Positions 1 through 10,041 of a DNA stretch of 64,000 nucleotides are shown here, piece after piece (position 1 is the first letter of the stretch; every line of letters begins with the position of its first letter). The notes beneath the pieces were generated by a model. That model saw nothing but the letters and a program-made list of their open reading frames with translations, was not told the origin of the DNA and searched no databases. The DNA is from Streptomyces sp. MRC013 (GTDB taxonomy: Bacteria > Actinomycetota > Actinomycetes > Streptomycetales > Streptomycetaceae), in NCBI RefSeq assembly GCF_023614235.1, contig NZ_CP094264.1, positions 2,108,001 through 2,172,000 on the forward strand. The letters run 5' to 3'. The translations under genes were made by a program, and so were the position numbers.

Positions 1-55
1 ACAGTTGCCAACAAGCGTTGTCCAACAGGTGTTGGCCAACGGTCGTTGACCCGTT
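1..55. promoter_or_regulatory. Three tandem 12-bp palindromes (operator array)
   Basis: Three copies of CAAC-N4-GTTG lie at 9-20, 23-34 and 37-48, exactly 14 bp apart, just upstream of the monooxygenase start at 80. Regular inverted repeats in front of an oxidoreductase gene are typical of a TetR- or MarR-type operator. The regulator is not in the window and may be encoded beyond the left edge. Confidence 0.5.
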
Positions 56-79
56 GTGGGTCGGCTTGAGGAGGCAGCT

Positions 80-1570
80 ATGACCAGCACCGCCGCAATC
101 GACGGGTCGAGCACCGGTACCGGGACGCACGCCGACGCGGACGTCGTGGTCGTGGGCGCGGGCCCGACCGGGCTGCTCCTCGCGGGCGACCTCGCCGGGG
201 CCGGGCTCCGCGTCACCCTCGTGGAGCGCCGCCCCCGCACGACCGGGAACCTGACGCGCGCCTTCGCCGTCCACGCCCGGACGCTGGAGCTCCTGGACGC
301 CCGGGGCCTGGCGGACGAACTGCTCGGGACGGGCCCGACCCTGACCCGGCTGCGCCTGTTCGGCAACGCGTCGCTGGACCTCTCGGGGCTGCGCTCCCGC
401 TTCCCGTTCCTGCTCGTCACCCCGCAGTACGAGGTGGAGCGGCTGCTGGAGCGCCGCGCCGTCGCCGCCGGGGTGGAGTTCCGCCACGAGACGGCGCTGC
501 GCGCACTGCGCCGGGACGTCGACGGCGTCACGGCCGAGCTGGTCCCCGCCGGCCACGGCGGCGCCCGGGGCGACGGCTCCGGGACGGGCGGCGCGGCCGT
601 ACGGCTCCGCGCCCGTTACCTGGTCGGCGCGGACGGTGTCCGCAGCACGGTCCGGGAGCAGTTGGGCCTGCCGTTCCCCGGCCGCTCCGTGATCCGCTCC
701 GTCGTCCTCGCGGACGTCCGCCTCGCCGAACCGCCCCGGGACGTGCCGATCGTGAACGGCACGGGCGACGCGTTCGCCTTCATCGCCCCGTTCGGCGACG
801 GCTGGTACCGGGTGATGGGCTGGGACCGGCACCGCCAGGCCCCGGACGGCGCCCCCGTCGACCCGGACGAGGTCCGCGGCATCGTCCGCCGGGCCCTCGG
901 CTCGGACTTCGGGATGGGCGAAGCCCGCTGGACCTCCCGGTTCCACAGCGACGAACGACAGGTGCCCGCCTACCGCGTGGGCCGCGTGCTGCTCGCCGGG
1001 GACGCCGCGCACGTCCATTCCCCCGCCGGGGGCCAGGGCATGAACACCGGCCTCCAGGACGCCGCCAACCTCTCCTGGAAGCTCGCCGCCGTCCTGCGCG
1101 GCGACGCGGGCGACCCGGAGGCGCTGCTCGACAGTTACCACGCCGAGCGTCATCCGGTCGGCGCGGCCGTCCTGCGCAGTAGCGGGGCGATCATCCGCCT
1201 CTCCACGGCGCGCACACCGCTCCGGCGCGCCGCCCGTGCCGCCGTCTTCCGCCTGGTCGGCACGGCCGGCCCGCTCTCCGCCCGGGTGACGGGCATGATC
1301 AGCGGGATCGGCGTCTCCTACGCCGCCGCGTGCGGCGCCCACCACCTGACCGGGCGGCGGGCGCCGGACCTCTCGCTCGCCGAGGGCCGCCTGTACGAGC
1401 TGCTGCGCGAAAGCGCCTTCGTCCTGGTCGCCTCGCGGGGCACCGAGCCGTCCGCCCCGGAGATCGCCACGGCACCCGGCGAGGTCATACGGGCCACGTG
1501 GGCGAACGCCGACCGCCACGGCGCCCTGCTGGTCCGCCCGGACGGCTACATAGCCTGGGCGCGGGACTGA
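80..1570 (+). CDS. FAD-dependent aromatic monooxygenase (PheA/TfdB family)
   Basis: Probable single-component flavin hydroxylase using NAD(P)H and oxygen on an aromatic or polyketide substrate; the substrate cannot be told from sequence. The 496-residue protein has the Rossmann dinucleotide motif GAGPTG at residues 26-31, the DG motif VGADG near 182 and the second FAD motif LLAGDAAH near 303. The latter is followed by the family signature GGQGMNTGLQDA. The last 60 residues form a thioredoxin-like C-terminal segment without obvious catalytic cysteines, as in this family. The ATG at 80 was chosen because GAGGAGG lies just upstream; a GTG at 56 in the same frame lacks a ribosome site. The tandem palindromes in front suggest control by a small repressor. 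An SDR gene follows 117 bp downstream. Confidence 0.85.
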   Translation: MTSTAAIDGSSTGTGTHADADVVVVGAGPTGLLLAGDLAGAGLRVTLVERRPRTTGNLTRAFAVHARTLELLDARGLADELLGTGPTLTRLRLFGNASLDLSGLRSRFPFLLVTPQYEVERLLERRAVAAGVEFRHETALRALRRDVDGVTAELVPAGHGGARGDGSGTGGAAVRLRARYLVGADGVRSTVREQLGLPFPGRSVIRSVVLADVRLAEPPRDVPIVNGTGDAFAFIAPFGDGWYRVMGWDRHRQAPDGAPVDPDEVRGIVRRALGSDFGMGEARWTSRFHSDERQVPAYRVGRVLLAGDAAHVHSPAGGQGMNTGLQDAANLSWKLAAVLRGDAGDPEALLDSYHAERHPVGAAVLRSSGAIIRLSTARTPLRRAARAAVFRLVGTAGPLSARVTGMISGIGVSYAAACGAHHLTGRRAPDLSLAEGRLYELLRESAFVLVASRGTEPSAPEIATAPGEVIRATWANADRHGALLVRPDGYIAWARD

Positions 1571-1687
1571 GGTGCGGAGCCGCACGCATGGCACCTGAGT
1601 CATGGTCATGTACACCCCACACGGTGGAGCGGGCGCGCCTATGCTGACGGCGTACCGCTCGCCGCCGCACCGAGGAGCACGCAGACC

Positions 1688-2452
1688 ATGACCGCCGCCG
1701 CACCGCCCGTCGCCGTCGTCACCGGAGCCAGCAGCGGCATCGGGGCCGCGACCGCCCGCCACCTGGCCGCGACCGGCCATCACGTCGTGCTCACCGCGCG
1801 GCGCGAGGACCGCATCACCGCCCTCGCCGCGGAGCTGACCGAGGCCGGCCACCGGGCGACCGCGTACGCCCTCGACGTCACCGACCGGTCCGCCGTCGAC
1901 GCCTTCGCCGCCTCTCTGGACCGCTGCGACGTGCTGGTCAACAACGCCGGCGGCGCGCTCGGCGCCGACCCGGTGGCGACCGGCGACCCGGAGGACTGGC
2001 GCCGCATGTACGAGGTGAACGTCATCGGCACGCTCCACATGACGCAGGCGCTGCTGCCCGCGCTCACCGCGAGCGGCGCCGGCACGGTCGTCGTGGTCTC
2101 CTCCACGGCCGGCCACGCCGCGTACGAGGGCGGCGCGGGGTACGTCGCCGCCAAGCACGGCGCCCGGGTCCTCGCCGAGACGCTGCGCCTGGAGATCGTC
2201 GGCACGCCGGTCCGGGTCATCGAGGTGGCGCCCGGCATGGTGAAGACGGAAGGCTTCGCCATGACCCGGTTCCGCGGCGACACGGAACGGGCGGCGAAGG
2301 TCTACGAGGGCGTCCCCGACCCGCTGACGGCCGACGACGTCGCCGACACGATCACCTGGGCCGTGACCCGCCCACCGCACGTCAACGTCGACCTGCTGGT
2401 GGTGCGCCCCCGCGCCCAGGCGTCCAACCACAAGGTGCACCGGGAGCTCTGA
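1688..2452 (+). CDS. Short-chain dehydrogenase/reductase (YdfG-like)
   Basis: Cytosolic classical SDR of 254 residues, expected to use NADP(H) to interconvert a hydroxyl and a carbonyl group; substrate unknown. Visible motifs are TGASSGIG (residues 12-19), NNAG (85-88), a catalytic serine in VVVVSS (138-139) and YVAAK with Tyr152 and Lys156. The C-terminal part holds PGMVKTEGF, resembling the substrate-loop motif of the serine/3-hydroxy acid dehydrogenase group. The start ATG is preceded by GAGGAGCACGCAG. It is on the same strand as the flavin monooxygenase, but the 117-bp gap makes separate transcription possible. Confidence 0.88.
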   Translation: MTAAAPPVAVVTGASSGIGAATARHLAATGHHVVLTARREDRITALAAELTEAGHRATAYALDVTDRSAVDAFAASLDRCDVLVNNAGGALGADPVATGDPEDWRRMYEVNVIGTLHMTQALLPALTASGAGTVVVVSSTAGHAAYEGGAGYVAAKHGARVLAETLRLEIVGTPVRVIEVAPGMVKTEGFAMTRFRGDTERAAKVYEGVPDPLTADDVADTITWAVTRPPHVNVDLLVVRPRAQASNHKVHREL

Positions 2453-2832
2453 CAACGCCCGGCCCGGGGCGAAGCCGCCGGAGGGCCCCGCCGGAGGGAA
2501 GCCGACCGGACGGGGCCGCCCGAAGGCCGGAGACCCGAAAGCCGGAGACCGGAGACCGAACCCGGAGGAGGCCCGGCCGGAGGCCAGGAACCCCCGGAGC
2601 GCCCGGCCGGGACCCGAGTACCCGGGCACCCCCCGGAGGCCGGAGGCCCGGAAAGGGCGACCGCCCGCGGCCCGGGCGCCCGAGGAGGCCCGGCCGGAGG
2701 CCGAAAGGACGGAGGCCGAAAGGACGGAGGCTGGAAAGACGGAAGTCGGAGAGACGGACACGCCCGGAAGGGGCGGCCGGACGGGCGGTCACCCGCAGGG
2801 GGAGCCGCCGGAACCGGGCGGGACCGGCCGGC
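2453..2832. repeat. Gene-free purine-rich repetitive spacer
   Basis: This 380-bp gap between the convergent SDR and rtcB genes is made of degenerate repeats on a GGAGGCC / GGACGGAGGCCGAAAG theme. On the plus strand it is strongly purine-rich, most clearly at about 2660-2765. No coding region, RNA gene or clear hairpin terminator is visible. Confidence 0.6.
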
Positions 2833-4026
2833 TCAGCCCTTCACGCAGACGACCTGCTTCAGCTTCGCCACGACCTCCACCAGGTCGCGCTGCTGGTCGA
2901 TGACCTTCTCGATCGGCTTGTACGCGCCGGGGATCTCGTCGACGACGCCGGAGTCCTTGCGGCACTCCACGCCCCGCGTCTGCTCCTCCAGGTCCTGCGT
3001 GGAGAACCGGCGCTTGGCGGCGTTCCGGCTCATCCGCCGGCCGGCACCGTGCGAGGCGGAGTTGAAGGACTTCTCGTTCCCGAGGCCCTTCACGATGTAC
3101 GAGCCGGTGCCCATGGAACCGGGGATGATCCCGTACTCGCCGCTCCCGGCGCGGATCGCGCCCTTGCGGGTGACGAGCAGGTCCACACCGTCGTACCGCT
3201 CCTCCGCCACGTAGTTGTGGTGGCAGGAGATCTCCCGCTCGAAGGTCACCCCGGTCTTCTCGAACTCGCCGCGAACGACGTCCTGCAGGAGCGCCATCAT
3301 GACCGAGCGGTTGTACTTCGCGTACTCCTGCGCCCAGAACAGGTCGTTGCGGTACGCGGCCATCTGCGGCGTGTCGGCGACGAACACCGCGAGATCCCGG
3401 TCGACCAGGTCCTGGTTGTGGGGCAGCCCCCGCGCGACGCCGATGTGGTGCTCGGCGAGCTCCTTGCCGATGTTCCGCGACCCGGAGTGGAGCATCAGCC
3501 ACACCGATCCGGTCGAGTCGAGGCAGACCTCGACGAAGTGGTTGCCGCTTCCGAGCGTCCCCATCTGCTTGGCGGCCCGCTCCTGGCGGAACCTCACCGC
3601 CTCCGCGATGCCTCCGAACCGCGTCCACAGGTCGTCCCACCCGGGCGCCGCGAGGCCCGGGAGCCGCCCGGGGTCGACCGCCTCCTCGTGCATCCCCCGG
3701 CCCACCGGGATGGCCCGCTCGATCCGCGACCGCAGCCCGGACAGGTCGTCCGGCAGGTCGTCCGCGGTGAGCGACGTCCTGACGGCCGACATGCCGCATC
3801 CGATGTCCACCCCGACCGCCGCCGGGCAGACCGCGCCGCGCATGGCGATGACGGATCCGACCGTGGCGCCCTTGCCGAAGTGGACGTCCGGCATGACGGC
3901 GAGCCCCTCGATCCACGGCAGGGTCGCGGTGTTCCGCAGCTGCCGGAGGGCGACGTCCTCCACCGTGGCGGGGTCCGCCCACATCCGGATGGGTACCTTC
4001 GCCCCCGGGATCTCGACGTACGACAT
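2833..4026 (-). CDS. rtcB: RNA ligase RtcB (tRNA-splicing / RNA repair ligase)
   Basis: GTP- and Mn-dependent ligase joining RNA 2',3'-cyclic phosphate (or 3'-phosphate) and 5'-OH ends. The 397-residue length is normal for actinobacteria. The metal-binding stretch VGVDIGCGM lies at 71-79, followed by GSGNHFVEV, HSGSRNIG and HHNYV histidine motifs. SHGAGRRMSR near 326 contains the histidine that is guanylylated. The ATG at 4026 was chosen because GGGGAGG precedes it; an upstream start at 4062 would add 12 residues without support. No archease (activator) gene is nearby, nor an RtcR-type regulator, so it is probably an isolated RNA repair gene. It diverges from a lipoprotein gene. Confidence 0.95.
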   Translation of the reverse strand: MSYVEIPGAKVPIRMWADPATVEDVALRQLRNTATLPWIEGLAVMPDVHFGKGATVGSVIAMRGAVCPAAVGVDIGCGMSAVRTSLTADDLPDDLSGLRSRIERAIPVGRGMHEEAVDPGRLPGLAAPGWDDLWTRFGGIAEAVRFRQERAAKQMGTLGSGNHFVEVCLDSTGSVWLMLHSGSRNIGKELAEHHIGVARGLPHNQDLVDRDLAVFVADTPQMAAYRNDLFWAQEYAKYNRSVMMALLQDVVRGEFEKTGVTFEREISCHHNYVAEERYDGVDLLVTRKGAIRAGSGEYGIIPGSMGTGSYIVKGLGNEKSFNSASHGAGRRMSRNAAKRRFSTQDLEEQTRGVECRKDSGVVDEIPGAYKPIEKVIDQQRDLVEVVAKLKQVVCVKG

Positions 4027-4197
4027 GCCTCCCCATTCCCCCAGAAAAGTCAGAAAACGCAAAAACCGGTTTCAGGACCGACATAAACGACGGTAGACCG
4101 GCAGCGACGGCGCGCGTGCGATACACATTGTGTTCACCGGCCGCCGATCACCGGCAAGCTGTTTTCACCGTGACCCCAGGGAAGGGAGCCCGGCACC

Positions 4198-5110
4198 GTG
4201 CAGCGAAGGGCGTACGCATCCGGTCTGGCCGCGCTCCTCGCGGCACTCAGCGCGACCGCCCTCGCCGGATGCAGCTCCGGTTCCGGGACGGACGGTTCCG
4301 GCATCGACGCCAAGACCGGCACCGCCGCAGGCCCCATCGCCCAGCCCGGCCGCTACCGCACCCTCTTCGAACCGTGCGGCTCCGTCCCCCGCTCCACCCT
4401 CCGGGACCTGCTCCCCGCCGTCACCGCCCTGCCGGCCGAACAGCGCGACCGCGTCCTGCGCGGCACCGCCGCCGTCACGTACGACACGGACCGCCGCGTC
4501 GGCTGCGCGTGGAAGGCGGACGGCCCGGACGCCATCCACCACCTCACCCTCGACTTCGAGCGCGTGGTCTCCTACGACCCGGCCGTCAGCGACGAGGCGC
4601 GGGCGCAGGAGGTGTACGCCACCAAGGAGTCCGCCGCCGGGCTGGCCCCCGCCTCACCCCCCGCCACGGACCAGGGCACCGCCTCGCCCCCCGGCCCCGC
4701 GGCCGGCACCGCCGGACCCGCGGCCCCCGCCAAGCCCGCCGGAGCCGGTACGCCGGCCAAACACGCCGGAGCCGGCGCCGCCCTCCCCCGCCGCCGGGCG
4801 GCAGGCGCAGACCGTCTCCCCCGCCACCTCCGGCACGCCCTCTCCCGCCGCCTCCGCCCCGGCCGGGGACCTGGGGTCCCGGGCACTGACCGACCTGGGT
4901 GACGCGGCGTTCCTCGACGACGTCCTCGCCCCGGCCGGCCCGGCCGCCCAGCAGCGCACCGTCAGCGTGGTGTTCCGCACATCGAACGTGCTCGTGACCG
5001 TGCGGTACGCGGCCCAGCCACTTCGTGACGGCGAGGTTCCGGACAGTGAGGAGATGCAGGAAAAGGCGCGCAGGCTGGCGCACCGGCTGGCCGAGCGGTT
5101 CGACGAGTAG
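4198..5110 (+). CDS. DUF3558-like lipoprotein, frameshifted
   Basis: Probable exported lipoprotein. Translation begins at a GTG with GAAGGGA upstream and reads an N-terminal signal ending in the lipobox LAGC. A cysteine-containing extracellular domain with the EPCGS and VGCAWKADG motifs follows. The reading frame then changes at about 4780-4790, beside a run of five C, inside an Ala/Pro-rich linker. Without the shift it ends at 4902 in junk-like sequence. In the other frame a normal C-terminus continues (RTVSVVFRTSNVLVTVRYA and onward) to 5110. The two halves together look like the DUF3558 lipoproteins common in Streptomyces. The next gene is a paralogue. Either a sequencing indel or a pseudogene; I favour the first because both halves keep normal codon use. 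Confidence 0.7.
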
Positions 5111-5308
5111 CGGTGTCCCGGGCCCCGGAGCACCGGACGGCTGGACGTACCGGCGGCCCCGGCCGGGCTTCCGGACGGGCTACCGTGGCCGGGCCGGACC
5201 GCCCGGACCGGGACCGTCCGGACCGTATGTCCGGGCCGAAGGACCGGGCCGTACGACGGGCCGGCACGAGCGACTCGTACGACAAGCGACAGAGCGACTG
5301 AAGGAACC

Positions 5309-6044
5309 ATGCACCGATCAGCCCCGCGTCTCACCCGCATACTCGCCTGCGCCGCCGTCCCGGTGATGATCGCCGCCGCCGGCTGCTCGTCGGACGGCTC
5401 CGGCTCCGACGCGTCCGCGTCGCCCTCCGCGCCGGCGACGGGCGCCCCGGCCGCGCCCGCCACGTCGGCGGCGCCCGTGCCGAGCATCGCTCCGGCGAAG
5501 TTCGCCAAGCTGCCGGACGCCTGCAAGGCGATCACCGCGAAGACGGTCGAGGACCTCGTGCCGGGCGTGAAGACGAAGTCCGGCACGCCCGGCAGGTCCT
5601 CCGACATGAACAGCCGCGGCAACTGCTCGTGGAACGGCCTGGAGGACAAGGGCGTCAAGGGCTCCGACTACCGCTGGCTGGACGTCTCCCTGCTGCGCTT
5701 CGACTCGGACCCGACGCTCGGCGGCGGCGAGAAGCGCGCGCAGGACGAGTACGCGGACAAGGTCGCCGAGGTGAAGGCGACGGAGGGCGCCATCGACGTG
5801 CGGACCTCGTCCGCGCCGGGCGTCGGCAACGAGGCCCGCGCCGTCAGCTACTCCCTGAAGAAGACCGGCGAGACCTTCCGCTACGGCGTGATCGTGGCCC
5901 GCACGGAGAACGTGGTGGTCACCGTCTCCTACAACGGCACCGGTTACGCGGGCGCCGAGGCCCCGGCCGCGGGCGAGCCTCATGGAGGGCACCGTGAAGG
6001 CCGTCAAGGACGCCGTAGCCGCCGTGGCCGCCGCCGGCAGGTAA
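5309..6044 (+). CDS. DUF3558-like lipoprotein, frameshifted near the C-terminus
   Basis: Second of two tandem DUF3558-type lipoprotein genes. ATG at 5309 follows AAGGA. The signal ends in AAAGC and is followed by a Ser/Ala/Pro linker and a domain with LPDACKAIT, GNCSWNG and a typical TENVVVTVSYNG strand. After about 5957-5976 the frame must change by one base to give the expected ending (LMEGTVKAVKDAVAAVAAA and a stop at 6042-6044); the uncorrected frame runs into arginine-rich nonsense to 6175. The ligand or role of the family is not known; the pair may act together at the cell surface. No operon partner other than its paralogue. Confidence 0.72.
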
Positions 6045-6156
6045 CCCCGCGGCGACGACCGGGTGACGGGATCCGGCCTCCCCGGGGGGCCGGGTCCCGT
6101 ACACGTGTGCCAGGCTGTGCCCGCGAAGCGCAGGTGAACCAGGGAGGGGACCGCGA

Positions 6157-7884
6157 GTGGCCGCGATGCAACTGACGCGGATGCACCGCGTTCTGATCGG
6201 TGTCGTCGTCGCCGGCGCCCTGGTCATCGCCGGGATCGGCTTCGCGGGCTCGTACGCGGCGGTGCGGGAACTCGCGGAGAAGAAAGGCTTCGGCGACTTC
6301 TCCCTGGTCTTCCCCATCGGCATCGACGCCGGCATCTGCGTGCTGCTCGCCCTCGACCTGCTGCTGACCTGGCTCCGGATCCCCTTCCCCCTGCTGCGGC
6401 AGACGGCGTGGCTGCTGACCGCCGCGACGATCGCCTTCAACGGCGCCGCGGCATGGCCGGATCCGCTCGGTGTGGGGATGCACGCCGTCATCCCGATGCT
6501 GTTCGTCGTGGCCGTCGAGGCGGCCCGGCACGCGGTGGGCCGGATCGCGGACATCACGGCCGACAAGCACATGGAGGGTGTGCGGCTCACCCGGTGGCTG
6601 CTGTCGCCCGTGCCCACGTTCCGGCTGTGGCGGCGGATGAAGCTGTGGGAGCTGCGCTCGTACGAGCAGGTGATCAAGCTGGAGCAGGACCGGCTGGTCT
6701 ACCAGGCGCGTCTGCAGGCCCGGTTCGGCCGCGGATGGCGGCGCAAGGCGCCGGTGGAGGCGCTGATGCCGTTGCGCCTCGCGAAGTACGGCGTACCGCT
6801 CGCGGAAACCGCCCCGGCGGGCCTGGCGGCGGCGGGAATCGAGCCGGTGCTGCTGCCCCCGAACCCGGCGGCCCGGGAGGCCACCGCGGAGGCCACCACC
6901 CTGCCGGTGACCTCCGCGGCGACCGCTCCGGTGGCGGAACTCCCCGGGGCGACGCCCACCGGCCCCCGCCCCGCGGTGCCCGTCCCGACGGCGCCGCAGC
7001 CCGCGGACCACGCGCCGCGGCAGGCCCCGGCGGTGCGCCCCGCGTCCGCACCGGCCCGGCCCCCCGCCCCGGTCGGGGACCGGTCCCCGGAGCCGGAGCC
7101 GGACCAGCACCAGCACCAGCAGGCTCATCCGCAGCCGCAGTCGGCCCGAACCCCCCACTCCCGGCCCGGACCGGACCCGCAGCCCGGACCCGAGGTACGG
7201 ACGGGACCCGAGACGCCGAAGGGACCTGACGTACGGACGGGACCCGAGGTACGGACAGGGCCCGAGGTACGGACAGGACCCGGAGTGGGGACGGGACCCG
7301 CAGTCGACGCACAGCCCGGACCGCGGCCCGCACCCGAACCGCAGCCCGCACCCGACGCCCAGCCCGGACCGCGGCCCGCACCCGACGCCCAGCCCGGACC
7401 GCGGCCCGCACCCGAACCGCAGCCCGGACCCGACGCACAGCCCGGACCGCGGCCCGCACCCGAAGTGCGGACGGGACCCGCGGCCGGCGCACAGGACGGG
7501 CCCGAACCGCAGGATGTCGCCGGACCGCACCCCCGGCCCGAACCGCAGGACGCCCCGGTCAGTCACGTCAGCCCCTGGTTCTCCGCGCCCAAACTCCCCC
7601 AGGACACCGTCTACGCGGGCTCGTACGACCCTGCCGCGTACGCCGGTCACGCCGACCGCCTGCCGGAGGCGGAGGAAGAGGAGGAGTACGTCCGCGCGGC
7701 GTACCGGGCGTTCCAGGCGTACGCCGAGGAGTACGGCAACCCGCCCGCCGCAGACGCCCTGGCCCGCCGCCTGGCGGAGGCGGAAGGCCTTCGGCACCCC
7801 CGCGCCGTACCGCTGCTGCGCAGGGTCCTCCCGGACTTCATCACCCGCTACCAGGCCGAGTTGGAAGCCGACCACATCGCCTGA
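6157..7884 (+). CDS. DUF2637 integral membrane protein with long repeat linker
   Basis: 575-residue protein. Residues 10-135 contain four hydrophobic segments typical of the DUF2637 (SpdB-like) family found in Streptomyces chromosomes and conjugative plasmids. A basic juxtamembrane region follows. Residues 225-470 are a low-complexity linker with many PEVRTGP and PGPRPAPEP units. The last 65 residues (AAYRAFQAYAEEYGNPPAAD onward) look like a helical, possibly winged-helix, DNA-binding end. GTG at 6157 follows AGGGAGGGG. Spd proteins help plasmid spread between mycelial compartments, but this chromosomal copy has no other transfer genes nearby, so a chromosomal housekeeping or developmental role is equally possible. 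Confidence 0.75.
   Translation: MAAMQLTRMHRVLIGVVVAGALVIAGIGFAGSYAAVRELAEKKGFGDFSLVFPIGIDAGICVLLALDLLLTWLRIPFPLLRQTAWLLTAATIAFNGAAAWPDPLGVGMHAVIPMLFVVAVEAARHAVGRIADITADKHMEGVRLTRWLLSPVPTFRLWRRMKLWELRSYEQVIKLEQDRLVYQARLQARFGRGWRRKAPVEALMPLRLAKYGVPLAETAPAGLAAAGIEPVLLPPNPAAREATAEATTLPVTSAATAPVAELPGATPTGPRPAVPVPTAPQPADHAPRQAPAVRPASAPARPPAPVGDRSPEPEPDQHQHQQAHPQPQSARTPHSRPGPDPQPGPEVRTGPETPKGPDVRTGPEVRTGPEVRTGPGVGTGPAVDAQPGPRPAPEPQPAPDAQPGPRPAPDAQPGPRPAPEPQPGPDAQPGPRPAPEVRTGPAAGAQDGPEPQDVAGPHPRPEPQDAPVSHVSPWFSAPKLPQDTVYAGSYDPAAYAGHADRLPEAEEEEEYVRAAYRAFQAYAEEYGNPPAADALARRLAEAEGLRHPRAVPLLRRVLPDFITRYQAELEADHIA
7180..7500 (+). repeat. In-gene Pro/Gly/Arg coding repeats
   Basis: Imperfect tandem DNA repeats within the DUF2637 gene, first about 18-bp units (roughly ACGGGACCCGAGGTACGG), then units encoding QPGPRPAPE. 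They vary in number and order and would be prone to recombination or length change. Confidence 0.7.
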
Positions 7885-7984
7885 CCCGGCGCCGGGCCCG
7901 GCCGGACGGCCGACGGCCCGCCGCCGCTCCTCCCACCCGCCTCGTCGCGCGCCGGGCGGCCCGGACCGGGGCGGCGACGGCGGA

Positions 7985-8009
7985 AGGGCCCCACCCGGGG
8001 TGGGGCCCT
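7985..8009. terminator. Bidirectional hairpin terminator
   Basis: An 11-bp perfect stem, AGGGCCCCACC and GGTGGGGCCCT, with a 3-nt loop. It lies between the convergent DUF2637 and lysS genes. Confidence 0.75.
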
Positions 8010-8042
8010 CCACGCGTCACTCGGGGCGGACCGCCCCCCGCG

Positions 8043-9779
8043 TCACGCGCCCAGCAGCTTGCGGACCCGCTCCGCGCCGACCGCCAGGAGCAGCGTCGGG
8101 AGGCGCGGGCCCGTGTCCCGGCCGACGAGCAGGCGGTACAGCAGGACGAAGAAGTCCCGCTGGGCGGTCTTCAGCTCCGGTGTCGGCTTCGCCTCCGGTT
8201 CCAGCCCGGCCATGATCTTCGGCACGCCGTAGACGAGCGTCGTCAGGCCGTCCAGTGACCAGTGGTCGTCCAGGCGCTCCAGCAGGAGCCGCAGCGACTC
8301 GCGGCCCTCGTCGCCGAGGGAGCCCAGCAGCTCCGTGTCCGGCTCGTCACGCACGACGGTGCGGGCCTCGGCCGGGACGTGGGTGGTGATCCAGTTCTCC
8401 GCGCGGTCCAGTCGCGGCCGCACCTCGTCGAGCGACGAGAGCGGGTTCGCCGGATCCAGTTCGCCGAGGATGCGCAGGGTCTGCTCGTCGTGTCCGGCCG
8501 TGATGTCCACGACCGAGGCGAGCGTCCGGTACGGCAGCGGGCGCGGCGTGCGCGGCAGCTCGCCGGCGGCCGTGCGCACGGCTCGCGAATGCGCGGCGGC
8601 GTCGGCCGGCAGCGCCGTGCCGTCCGCGACCTTGGCCTCCAGCTTGTCCCATTCGTCGTAGAGCCGCTGGATCTCCTGGTCGAACGCGATCTTGAAGGCC
8701 TGGTTCGGCTTGCGGCGCGCGTACAGCCAGCGCAGCAGCGGCGCCTCCATGATCTTCAGCGCGTCCGCCGGCGTGGGGACCCCGCCCTTGGAGGAGGACA
8801 TCTTCGCCATGCCGGAGATGCCGACGAAGGCGTACATCGGGCCGATCGGCTGGACGCCGTCGAAGACCTCGCGGACGATCTGGCCGCCGACCACGAAGGA
8901 GGAGCCGGGCGACGAGTGGTCGACGCCGCTGGGCTCGAAGACCACGCCCTCGTACGCCCAGCGCATCGGCCAGTCGACCTTCCACACCAGCTTGCCGCGG
9001 TCGAACCCGCTCAGCAGGACGGTCTCGGAGAAGCCGCAGGCGCAGCCGTACGCCAGCTCCGTCGTGTCGTCGTCGTACGACGTGACGGTCGTGAGGTCGC
9101 GCCCGCAGCGGCCGCAGTACGGCTTGTACGGGTAGTACCCGCCGGCGCCGCCCGAGCCGTCGTCCTCGCCGGCCGCGCCGGAGCCCTCGGCGGCCGCCAG
9201 CTCGGCCTCGTCGGCCGGCTTCTGCTGCGCCTTGCCCTTGGGCCGGCCGGCGGCCTTGTCCTTCGTCCGGTACCGGTCGAGGATCTCGTCGATCTTCGCG
9301 CGGTGCCTCATGGCGTGCAGGATCTGCGCGCGGTAGGCACCGGAGGTGTACTGCTCCGTCTGGCTGATGCCGTCGAACTCCACGCCCAGCTCGGCGAGCG
9401 ACTCGACCATGGCGGCCTTGAAGTGCTCCGCCCAGTTCGCGTGCGGGGAGCCGGCCGGGGCCGGGACGGACGTCAGCGGCCTGCCGATGTGTTCGGCCCA
9501 GGAGGCGTCGACCCCGGGGACGCCGGCCGGGACCTTGCGGTAGCGGTCGTAGTCGTCCCAGGAGATCAGGTGCCGGACCGCGTGCCCGCGGCGGCGGATC
9601 TCGTCGGCCACCAGGTGCGGGGTCATGACCTCGCGGAGGTTGCCGAGGTGGATGGGGCCGGACGGGGAGAGGCCGGAGGCGACGACGACCGGTTTGCCAG
9701 GCGCACGTCGCTCCGACTCGGCGATGACCTCGTCCGCGAAACGGGAGACCCAGTCGGTCTCGGTGCTGCTCTGAGCCAC
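8043..9779 (-). CDS. lysS: Lysyl-tRNA synthetase, class I
   Basis: Charges tRNA-Lys with lysine. The archaeal-type class I enzyme rather than the class II enzyme of most bacteria, a known Streptomyces trait. The 578-residue protein has the HIGH-type motif HLGN at 44-47 and KMSSS near 325, plus two Cys pairs (CGRCG and CACGF) near 220-255 that could bind zinc. GTG at 9779 gives the family N-terminus; a much longer open frame upstream to 10400 overlaps argS and is not coding. It diverges from argS across a 262-bp gap, so two essential synthetases share a promoter region. Confidence 0.95.
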   Translation of the reverse strand: MAQSSTETDWVSRFADEVIAESERRAPGKPVVVASGLSPSGPIHLGNLREVMTPHLVADEIRRRGHAVRHLISWDDYDRYRKVPAGVPGVDASWAEHIGRPLTSVPAPAGSPHANWAEHFKAAMVESLAELGVEFDGISQTEQYTSGAYRAQILHAMRHRAKIDEILDRYRTKDKAAGRPKGKAQQKPADEAELAAAEGSGAAGEDDGSGGAGGYYPYKPYCGRCGRDLTTVTSYDDDTTELAYGCACGFSETVLLSGFDRGKLVWKVDWPMRWAYEGVVFEPSGVDHSSPGSSFVVGGQIVREVFDGVQPIGPMYAFVGISGMAKMSSSKGGVPTPADALKIMEAPLLRWLYARRKPNQAFKIAFDQEIQRLYDEWDKLEAKVADGTALPADAAAHSRAVRTAAGELPRTPRPLPYRTLASVVDITAGHDEQTLRILGELDPANPLSSLDEVRPRLDRAENWITTHVPAEARTVVRDEPDTELLGSLGDEGRESLRLLLERLDDHWSLDGLTTLVYGVPKIMAGLEPEAKPTPELKTAQRDFFVLLYRLLVGRDTGPRLPTLLLAVGAERVRKLLGA

Positions 9780-10041
9780 GATCGGCACGTCCTTGTGTGT
9801 TCTGTGCGGGTTTCGAAGGGCTGGTCCGGGGACGGCTGCGTCCCCGGGCCATTCTCCCAGACGGGACGGCCGGGCCGGAGGTCGTCCACAGGCCGGCCGC
9901 CCGTCGGCCGGAGGTCGTCCACGGACCGGGGAAGTCGTGGGAAGGAGCCTGCTCGGTCGTGGGACACTTGACAACCGGAAAAGCACCACACGGACACCCC
10001 ACAAGACCCCGAACACGACCCCGACACAGGAACGGAAGCTC

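Noticed and set aside
8262..9971. Long plus-strand open frame opposite lysS
   Set aside because: GC-rich antisense shadow; no ribosome site and no family likeness, while the minus-strand frame is a complete class I LysRS.
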